This document shows, in pieces, positions 55,291 to 64,000 of a DNA stretch of 64,000 nt. The stretch is from Arcuatula senhousia (Eukaryota; Mollusca; Bivalvia; Mytilida; Mytilidae): the NCBI GenBank assembly GCA_963971305.1, contig OZ020303.1, positions 20,209,184 through 20,273,183 of the forward strand, given 5' to 3'. The notes under the pieces were generated by a model. That model had not been told where the DNA came from. It saw only the letters and a program-made list of their open reading frames with translations, and did no database searches. Every line of letters begins with the position of its first letter. Within the stretch, counting starts at the first letter, position 1. The position numbers and the translations under genes were made by a program.

Positions 55291-58148
55291 AAACTTAAGG
55301 TTTAATTCCCTCCATCGTAGTTTTGCCCTTAGCTATATTTATTTGGATTTCGTTTGGTTTTATGCATCTTTTGAAATGGTGGATTTCCTATGTTTGGGTT
55401 CTAGTGCTGCTGATGAGCAATAATTGTCCGAAATGGCAATACAGCCACAGTTGGAGTTAATATTAGATATGTGTTGTGGTCTCATGTTCATTTACTCCAT
55501 ATCCTTTCATAAATTAAATAATCATGACACAGTCTTCACAAAAGATACCGGTAGTACAAACATCATAACACAGTCGTCACTCAAGACAGTACAAACTATT
55601 TGGCACTTTAAAACTTTTTTTTATTCAAAAAATTCCGTAATTTTTCACTGGTGTTAGTTAAAATGAACCGTGAGTGTTTCGGGTGACCTTAAGGCAACAA
55701 AATATTAATGAAAGACATTTAGTGAACAAGCATGAAATTAGGCATTTAATTTTCCAAAAATCCAAAAATCAAATAGTGCATAATACAGTTTAACCTGCCT
55801 TTACTGTTATAAATATAAGACTTTGCGGTAATATTGTCACTTAAACACGTTTGTTCCTTAACTAGAAGTAAATATTAAGATCCCCTTATAAAAGTTAAAT
55901 ATTTATAACCAACATCACAAATTATTCTCTAGTTAATATTAATATTGGTATTATGTGTGCAACATAAGTATTATTTGGAAATTGAGAGCATCTATTTCTT
56001 GGGAAGTAGCGAGGATATACAGAGTAAGCAGTGTCTTAATTTCTTGCTTTTCATATTTCCAAGGTTTGAAAGCTTATATTTGACGTAAGAATTCAATAGT
56101 CTTTATTTTGATAACATATGATTATGTTCCGACAAGACGGGTCTACTAACTATAGCCTATACAATCTATAAGACAAATGTAAGAGTTGTTTAAATAACTT
56201 AAGCTCATGTTTTCCAGACGAAACAAATTATAGTCGTAAAATGATAATTTTAAACATCAGATGTCTTCTTAAAATGAATCTAAGACGTCTGCATTTAGTA
56301 ACGTACAATAACAAGACTAATCAAGGTTGACGACGTTAGAATTTAACTCAACGGACATACACTTTAGTAATTGCATGGTTTTCAAGACTCTCCCTTGCAT
56401 TTTATTTGAACTTAGTGGGCGTTTTCATTCTATTCAGTTTCTAACTATTGATTTTAGAAGGGAAAAATGACTGAATTTCTGGAATTTAGCGAACTAAATT
56501 TTAATTTGTAATACCCCAGGCATAAGAAATGGCTTTATTGCAATCCCCGTGTCCGTCTGTTACAAAGTGTCACAGATTTATTGGCTTCTAGTGGAGGAAT
56601 TAATTTTCCACAGCTTAAGCGTAATAAGTTCTGAACGAATGACTTGGGTATGCTTAGCACGGAATAGTGCAACTCCTTGCTTTTTTGGTAGAGCGCCTCT
56701 GAAGAGTCTCGGATAGCGGACGAAACGAGCGTCAGGCGTGAAATTTATTGACCGAAATTGTTGGTTGTTTTTTATTTCCAAAACCCATGATGGTTAGGGC
56801 TGCTTATGTAGTTTTATTTCCCCGAAGTTAGCTGCCGCTCCAGCATCAATACTTTTGACTTGAAGACCACATCTTAGCTAATAAAGTATCCGTGTAAATT
56901 TCAAAAATATCAAACATCTGAGCTTCTCTTTATCCCAGGCATAGTTTGATCTCAGTTTCAATATGAGCGTTAGTGAGCTTGTCAGGATGTTAGTTCATCC
57001 TTTAATTTGTTCATTTTAATTCATTTCAAGAGTTTTCACTCGATTTTTTGGGCTGCATTATTTGTTTTCTAACTTTGTCTTTGATTTCTAAATTGATTTT
57101 GAACGCGCTTTTTTATTCTCGTTTTAACAACGACTTTAATACGTTTCCTTTCAGTCGGTTCATTCAGTCATCTTCTCGGACTACGAGGTTTGAGGTCATA
57201 ACCTCTTTCTTAAAAGAGTAGGCATGTGGTATCGACGATTCAAATCTATAAACACAACTATAAAATGAACCAGAGTAAGAAATAAAACTGAACGTGTGTA
57301 AACAATTTCAAAATGCCAATGAAAGAGCAGAAAAAATCAAGCAGGAGCAAGGAGACATTCTACGCACATTAAAACGTACAAGAACAACCAATCGTGCTCA
57401 TTATATGAAATAAAATTACAACAAAGTTCTAAACAATAACCAAGACTCATCAGACGCACTCTAGCCAAAAGAATGAAAATGCCAAACTCAATATGAATGT
57501 ACCAACAAAAATATTAAAAAAATAAATAAACTTAGCTTCCGATGTCATTTCTTAAAAAACTCATCAATTAGAAATTAAATATCTATAGATCTATAGAATA
57601 TGTACTTTTAGGAAACTATTAACCTACAGTAGAACTGTTTTTATTTTATTAAAGTTTAATACAAACATAACAAAATGTTCCAGGAATAGAAATAGTCTGG
57701 AAAACATCTTGTATCTTTGTAAATGATAGCACTTTACCAACTAATTAAATAAGCTGTCAAGAGTTGTAACATTTACGTAATAAAAACAGGTTAATAACTA
57801 CTTGTTGAAGCGTCAGTTATTGAAATTTATTTTAGATGCAGATGAACATTTTTAATAGGGATTATTTTATGTTATATATCATTTGTAACATGAAAAGTTA
57901 ACATGCTTAATAACAACTCTAACACAAAACAAAATTTTACAAATTGTTAATAAATGGTAAATTCAGCTATTGCACAACGATACAACTAATTGTAGCTTGT
58001 AGAATGTTTCTTTTCGTTTTACTTCTCTCGATGCATTACTTTCTTTTATCAAACAAACACTTGTGAAAAAATGGGAAATCTTTCTTTTTTATTCTTTCGT
58101 AAACAGGATTGAGAAATTCATCAAAGAGATTCACACATATATAAAAAC
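55291..58148. other. Mostly unique AT-rich DNA with two DR2 copies
   Basis: DR2 copies lie at 56,685-56,765 (GTAGAGCGCCTCTGAAGAG, then CGAAACGAGCGTCAGGCG) and at 57,415-57,520 (CAAAGTTCTAAACAATAACC, then AAGACTCATCAGACGCACTC). Otherwise no gene or repeat is supported. ORFs in the interval are short and domain-free. Confidence 0.5.
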
Positions 58149-59566
58149 TATGAAAGCTTATTTGGGTCACATTATGTGGTGTCACATAAAATAATCAACA
58201 CAAGTCGTTCCCACGATTTGTCAATTCGTGGCCACGATTTAACAATTCGTGGCCACGATTTAACAATTCGTGGCCACGAATTGTTGAGTAAACAAATCGT
58301 TCCCACGATTTAACAATTCGTGGCCACGAATAAACAAATCGTTCCCACGATTTAACAATTCGTGGCCACGATTCGTTGGGTAAACAAATCGTTCCAACGA
58401 TTTAACAATTCGTGGCCACGATTTTACAATTCGTGGCCACGAATTGTTGAGTAAACAAATCGTTCCCACGATTTAACAATTCGTGGCCACGAATAAACAA
58501 ATCGTTCCCACGATTTAACAATTCGTGGCAACGATTTGTTGAATAAACAAATCGTTCCCACGATTAAACAATTCGTGGCCACGAATTGTTGAATAAACAA
58601 ATCGTTCCCACGATTTAACAATTCGTGGCCACGATTTAACAATTCGTGGCCACGAATTGTTGAGTAAACAAATCGTTCCCACGATTTAACAATTCGTGGC
58701 CACGAATAAACAAATCGTTCCCACGATTTAACAATTCGTGGCCACGATTCGTTGGGTAAACAAATCGTTCCCACGATTTGTTGAGAAACCAATTCGTGGC
58801 CACGAATTGTTGAGTAAACAAATCGTTCCCACGATTTAACAATTCGTGGCCACGAATAAACAAATCGTTCCCACGATTTAACAATTCGTGGCCACGATTT
58901 GTTGAGAAACAAATCGTTCCCACGATTTAACAATTCGTGGCCACGAATTGTTGAATAAACAAATCGTTCCCACGATTTAACAATTCGTGGCCATGATTTG
59001 TTGGTAAACAAATCGTTCCCACGATTTGTTGAGAAACAAATCGTTCCCACGATTTAACAAGTCGTGGTCACGATTTGTTGGGTAAACAAATCGTTCCCAC
59101 GATTTAACAAATCGTTCCCTCGATTTGTCGATTTGTTGAAAAACAAATCGTTCCCACGATTTCCCACGATTTGTAAATTCGTGGCCACAATCGTGGGAAC
59201 GATTTGTTTATTCGTGGCCACGAATTGTTAAATCGTGGGAACGATTTGTTTCTCGTGGCCACGATTTGACAAGTCGTGGGAACGATTTGTTGTTCGTGGC
59301 CACGATTTGTTAAATCGTGGGAACGATTTGTTTACTCAAAAAATCGTGGCCACGAATTGTTAAATCGTGGGATTGATTTGTTTCTCGTTGCCACGATTTG
59401 ACAAGTCGTGGGAACGATTTGTTGTTCGTGGCCACGATTTGTTAAATCGTGGGAACGATTTGTTTACTCAAAAAAATCGTGGCCACGAATTGTCAAATCG
59501 TGGGAACGATTTGTGTTTATTTTTTTTATGTGGCACCACATAATGTGACCCAAATAAGCTTTCATA
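58149..59566. mobile_element. 1.42-kb fold-back element with palindromic minisatellite arms
   Basis: The ends are inverted over about 45 bases: TATGAAAGCTTATTTGGGTC on the left and GACCCAAATAAGCTTTCATA on the right, continuing with CACATTATGTGGTG inward. AAAAAC flanks both ends exactly (58,143-58,148 and 59,567-59,572). The interior is almost wholly two alternating modules, ACAATTCGTGGCCACGAATT and ACAAATCGTTCCCACGATTT, each near-palindromic. They run about 960 bases in one phase, then about 330 bases in inverted phase after roughly 59,170. The 208-codon minus-strand ORF is a by-product. It has no transposase. Confidence 0.9.
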
Positions 59567-59572
59567 AAAAAC

Positions 59573-61028
59573 CGAAAACAAGATGATACAACTAAAATGG
59601 GACCGGCATATGCAGTACAAATTAGTTAAGCCAACCTATTAATCAAATTAGTTAAAACATTTATATTTATTATCCAACAATTCTTATTTATCCATTAAGG
59701 ATTTATTGAACGGTGTTTTCGAGGTTAACGTCGATGTGTTTTTCAAAAACAACCTTTCATCCATTGACTCCATTTCATTAATCCTACATATTTTGTGATT
59801 AGGAAAAGACTCGCTTCATGTTTTGAATTCAGAACAGGCACTTTACGACGATTTTAGGTATTTACCAGATACTAATACGTTAATCAACTCTAGTGCTCGA
59901 GTTGGAATCCTTTCCCTGATATCTATAGTGTCATGTCTAAATGTTCAAAGGGTTCACTGAAAAAAATAATGAACCAACTAAAATTTAGACATTTCCAATG
60001 ATTAAATAGTACATATATGTCAGGAAAGAAAAATCATCCATGAAAAGAATTATAAAGGAAAAGGTATGAGATTAATATAAGAAAATCGAGTCGATGAAAA
60101 GGGGGTGGTGAAAGTAGTGTTTCTCTTGTATTTCTTTTCCGTATGGCACATTGGCTCTAATAAAATATTGACAGAGGGGAGCAAGTCCCTGGGTCCCATG
60201 TCTTTAATAATGTAAAAATGTTACATACATGCAGAACCATATTGTAAACAAGTCTCTATTCTGTTTGATAAAAAAAAGAATATTATAATTAATACATAAT
60301 TATTAATTTAATAGAGATAATATCTAAAATAGACTAGCCAGACAAACATTGACAAATTTACGATTATAGTCTCCACAATTTAACGGGTGTTGGGGTGTAT
60401 CAGCTGGTAAAGAAACGTGACAGTGCTTTGAATGATCAACGCACAGGGTATCCACAAAAGATATTTTTACTAAATATTTTTAAACACGATTTAATCATTT
60501 GACTTCTATTTTTGTCAATATTGTCTCATGAAAGATACTGAAATTACCTCAAATAACAAAAATATTTGTTTGATCATAAAAGACATTGATGAAACGTGAT
60601 TTTACTACTGTTGGGTCAATGTCAAAAGGCAATATTTGAATTAAGATGAAAGATGCAAAAACAATGAGTCACTCGAATGTCAAAAATCCGAGAAAAAAAA
60701 CCACGAGATACATGTACAAATGGTCCAGTATCATTATAAAGAGCATAAATAAGAGGAGACCGCAACGATCCCCGCCACTTTAAAAATAAGGGGTGAAACA
60801 CCGATTGATAAAATAATCAAAAATATAAAGAAATTAAAAGACAAGAAAATATATCTATTCAATTAGAAATATGAAATCTATAGCAATCTTTAGAATATCA
60901 TAGCCTATAGTATTGACCTGAGTGGGTTTAGGTAACTTTTACTCGTACATTAGATAAGGAAAAAAAGGGAGGAGCTATAGTATTTGTTACAAAATACAAC
61001 CCATCGATAATATATAAATAACATGTAG
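59573..61028. other. AT-rich stretch, no gene seen
   Basis: A motif near 60,170 (GAGGGGAGCAAGTCCCTGG) is shared in reverse with 44,190. No coding signal was found. Confidence 0.45.
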
Positions 61029-61142
61029 CTGAGAGGGTGATAGAGTAGACTGATACCCTGAGAATAGTACTGTCAACTGAGGCACAGCCGACGTTGACAA
61101 TGTCTTTTCGAAGGGTAGCAATCTACTCTATCACCCTCTCAG
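61029..61142. repeat. 114-bp inverted-repeat element
   Basis: Arms of 31 bases (61,029-61,059 and 61,112-61,142) start and end with CTGAGAGGGTGATAGAGTAG and its complement, with about three mismatches. The spacer is 52 bases. The terminal motif GAGAGGGTGATAGA recurs at 61,410-61,423. It looks like a MITE. No target duplication was resolved. Confidence 0.75.
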
Positions 61143-61435
61143 ATATATTATACTGAATCTTTTAAGTACTTTTACGCATGGGTTTTTAAATCTTTTCATT
61201 TGTTTTCCCGGGTTTAATTGAAATAAAATGTTGCCCTTTGAAACTGAACTTTGGAAAACATTTTTTTATTTGTTTAGGCGTTTGTCTGTTAGTAAAGCAC
61301 TAATAAGTTTTAGTTAAAATAGGCACGAAATATTGTTGAATCTAATTATTATCAATTTTACAACTGATTAATAATGTTAAATTGGGGCTGTGCACGAGCT
61401 CGGCGCACGAGAGGGTGATAGATAAAACAATATCA

Positions 61436-61531
61436 CATTTCAACGTGCGCACAACGACCTAGGCATAAGTTAGAAGGACGTTATACTCACGCTGATGTAC
61501 GCTATGTGGTCGTTGTGCGCACGTTGAAATG
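61436..61531. repeat. 24-bp perfect inverted repeat, 48-base spacer
   Basis: The arms at 61,436-61,459 and 61,508-61,531 are exact complements and include AACGTGCGCACAACGACC. The arms are markedly GC-richer than the surroundings. The copy of GAGAGGGTGATAGA just upstream (61,410) links this hairpin to the one at 61,029. Confidence 0.8.
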
Positions 61532-61689
61532 CGTGTGCTTAATGAATATTAAAAATACACCATATTTCAAATAAGTATTGAAGTTAACCTGTCGTTACTC
61601 GTTGCATTTGAGTATTTTTCTACCAAAAAAGCCCAACAACACGACGGCTGTATTACAATTTGCAAGAATTACTTTCCATTCCAGACCAT

Positions 61690-62245
61690 CTAAGTTATCC
61701 TTGGGGTTTTTTTTTTGCAAATAACTCAAAAACGGTGACCGATATCAAAATTCTGGCTGATTATAAAAGTGATCAGCACGTAAAGATCTACCTACCCTGA
61801 AATTTTGAAGAAATTCCAACAAACCATGAAGGAGTTATTGTCCCTTTTCTCGATTTTTTTTCTGCATTTTGCATTTGTTTTGTCTTATATCTCAAGAATT
61901 GTATTTATAAGACATTGAAGTTATTTTAATTACATATTGTTCAGTTAAGTAAGCTCTACAAAATTGTCCATGGGTCGAAATTGTCAGATAACCACTTATA
62001 AGAGTTATGGACCCTTAAAAGCCAAAAAAAAAAATAGTGGTTTTTGCTCTAGAGATTGTGAACGATAGGAGATAGGGAAAAGTTTGTGTACCATAGAAGT
62101 ATGTGCCACATATTTGCTTGATAAAATTCTATAGAGCTTTCTAATGGTTTCGTGTCATGACGGGCTGTTGGCAGTGTTAAATATTGTTACATTAAGTCAT
62201 TTAAGCCAGTTGAGCGATTCAGGCTCCTGAGATTCTCTCGTTTTA
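61690..62245 (+). repeat. (GTC)n-headed family, 3' part
   Basis: AACTCAAAAACGGTGACCG, AAGTGATCAGCACGTAAAGA, then a 156-bp-type unit (AAATTGTCAGATAACCACTT) and the tail GAGCGATTCAGGCTCCTGAG. It joins the two internal unit types seen separately at 11.3-12.7 and 4.0-5.2 kb, which shows that they belong to one family. The head is missing. Confidence 0.7.
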
Positions 62246-62282
62246 TTTTGCAAAAGAGCTATCTACATTAAAAAATAATGAA

Positions 62283-63900
62283 AGAAGCAGAGGTACCAAT
62301 GGGGTATCCGAATGTCAAAAGTCCGAAAGGGCAGAGACAAAACTAGTAAACACCAACAAGAACGGGACAAAAACAGACAACATGTAAAACATGGAAACAC
62401 AAAATAATTGAATATCAATCAACAACGCGAACTCCAATCGAAACAAGAGTGAACTCAGGTGCTCTGGAAGAATAAGCAGTCCCTGCTTGCTATAGCTCAT
62501 CCGTAGCGTTGCCAATAGTCCATTCAGCGTGTCAAATCCGGTAAAGGAAGACAAAATAAAACCATCTGACAAACCAACATCTGCACTCATCTGAGAGATC
62601 GAAATCCCATATTTGTCTATAAGAGCAAGATGTCTTCCGTAAAATTTCTTGAATGAAGACAACAACCGAGGAGCAACATAACCCTGTGTTAGCAATTTTT
62701 GCGTCACACGTGTCGCTCTGCTAAGGAAATCGATGTAAGTCCCGCACGCTCTGGAGTAACGAATCAATTGAGATACCTAAACTCCATAAGCTGGAGCGGA
62801 CGGAATGTTGCTACACAAGAAGGGAAAGTTGACGATTGGAAAGTCATCACGTTTGTCAAAGAGCCTTGTTGACAGTCTTCCTTGAGAGTCAATTTCGAGA
62901 TGTAGATCTAAATATGAAGCAGACTTCCTAGAATCCGTTGTGTCCTTTATCTCAAGCTCCTGGGGATATATGAGATGGAGAAAGTCACCAAATCGAGAAG
63001 AGTTGTTTAGTGTTTGTGCACCTTGGAATCCCTTTTGTTTGTTGAAAAACACGTCCACCAAACTGAACAAATATGTTGTCAATAAGAAAGTTGAGCATGT
63101 CGATTATTTGGTCTTTTGTAAATTTGTTCTTTTTCTTAGACTCATTGATGACAAAATAAGTCTTGGTATACTAGTAATCGACTACTAGATATTTGTACCT
63201 GCATTTTCCATTCTTTTTGAAAAAGCTGCGTTTAATCAGCTGTGTCAATCGCTATTTCAGTTTTATGTGGAATAGAAGTGTAGTGTGGAGAAATCGAATG
63301 TTTTGATGCTGTTACAAGATGAAACTGATTTAGAGTTAAGAATCTCCATCAGTTCCATCGAATTCTTCAGGATCCACATTTGATTGACACCATTTCTAGA
63401 ATAACAACAATCGTAATATTTCTGGAGGCCGGATTTTATTGCCGTAAGTATCGAAGTCAACAGAACTGAGAGAGGCTTAGTTGTACATTAGGATGACCCT
63501 GCAATGAAGCGCTGTTTGTATGAATTTTTATGTAATTTAGGCATCCAATACAGGGATGGAATGTCATCATTATTGCCACCAACAGAAAGGCGGAAGGAGG
63601 AAGTGACAGATTTGTGATTGTCAATGATTTCCTCCTTAGCCAGTGTTGTAGCCGTGTATGTGGTGCTATTGCTGGTACAACCAACCCCCAATTCAGCTTT
63701 CAAACAGTCAATATAGTGTTTCTTGCACACACAAATGATGTTATTTGGTGCTTTGTCTGCAGGAACAACAACATATTTGTCAGTAATAAGTAAGTTAATC
63801 GATAAAAGTACAGGCCTTTCTATTATGTAATAAATAATTTACTGTCTCATGGTAATGAAGCCACGTTGTCAGCTTTAAAATTATCTTATAGTTTCAGAGA
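62283..63900 (-). pseudogene. Penelope-like RT pseudogene, longest copy, catalytic segment deleted
   Basis: On the minus strand, from right to left: a PADKAPNN motif and VCKKHYIDCL (about 63,700-63,770), then IPSLYWMPKLHKN (about 63,540), an FDFSTL-type block (63,290), the region before GIPMGT (63,050-63,080), and then a direct jump to NNSSRFGDF and the downstream palm and C-terminal region (62,320-63,000). The stretch that carries YIDD in the copy at 50.9 kb is missing here. At least three frameshifts occur, including one at about 62,770. The 3' tail (62,283-62,460) matches the detached tails elsewhere. The ADKA and PKLHK motifs are why I prefer Penelope-like over other RT classes. No GIY-YIG domain is seen. 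Confidence 0.75.
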
Positions 63901-64000
63901 GAAATTCAAAAAAAAGATTGTGTTAACATGCCGTATCAGATATAGTTACCTAAATAACGTACTCCGAGACGTATGATTCATAACAAAAATATGACTTCAG

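Noticed and set aside
58260..59050. 208- and 95-codon minus-strand ORFs
   Set aside because: They are translations of palindromic minisatellite modules (RGHELLNRGNDLF repeats) and have no independent coding signal.
58200..59170. CRISPR-like appearance of regularly spaced palindromic repeats
   Set aside because: The spacers are themselves repeated modules, the array lies within inverted transposon ends, and the host is clearly eukaryotic.

Overview
This is a eukaryotic, AT-rich nuclear window that is almost entirely repeat-derived. Several short interspersed families share features I associate with bivalve molluscs: one opens with an inverted pair around TGGACC followed by a (GTC)n run, others are tRNA-headed SINEs with AACA or CAAT tails, and Penelope-like reverse transcriptase (RT) debris is common. 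I infer a bivalve, most likely a mussel (Mytilus-like). That is an inference from repeat types and from one lineage-style peptide GPCR. No operons, prokaryotic genes or rRNA are visible.

The only convincing intact protein gene is an intronless-looking rhodopsin-class GPCR at 29.27-30.36 kb. Two weak candidate exons (17,475-17,630 and 24,769-24,921) have good splice or polyadenylation context but no recognised domain. The rest of the coding signal is dead retroelement. Penelope-like RT fragments, all read on the minus strand, lie at 5.5-9.0, 16.3-16.5, 50.6-51.3 and 62.3-63.9 kb, with detached 3' tails at 20.1, 24.2 and 51.5 kb. A non-LTR C-terminal fragment lies at 46.8-47.5 kb.

Layout. 0-9 kb: dispersed repeats, a fold-back-like array, a (GTC)n-headed element with a 156-bp tandem array, and a 1.42-kb tandem duplication that copied RT debris. 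9-19 kb: nested SINE-like repeats and a second (GTC)n-headed element. 19-28 kb: mostly unique AT-rich DNA plus a 1.36-kb element with inverted ends. 28-34 kb: a 100-bp perfect palindrome inserted in a SINE, the GPCR, tRNA-derived SINEs, and a CACGTG-rich fold-back inserted in a SINE. 38.5-41.9 kb: seven and a half near-identical 392-bp repeats enclosed by 20-bp inverted ends and a 5-bp GTATA duplication. 46.2-49.5 kb: a 3.3-kb fold-back composite inserted in a host repeat whose uninterrupted copy sits 400 bp away. 58.1-59.6 kb: a 1.42-kb fold-back with arms of palindromic minisatellite and an AAAAAC duplication. 61-64 kb: hairpin elements and an RT pseudogene whose catalytic segment is deleted.

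The recurring theme, and the best candidate for something under-described, is a set of non-coding elements whose terminal arms are built from short, self-complementary tandem repeats. They resemble Drosophila FB and sea-urchin TU fold-back elements in architecture. Three of the insertion-type elements here (28.87, 46.23 and 58.15 kb) have exact target duplications, and two (28.87 and 46.23 kb) can be compared with an uninterrupted copy of the host repeat in this same window.
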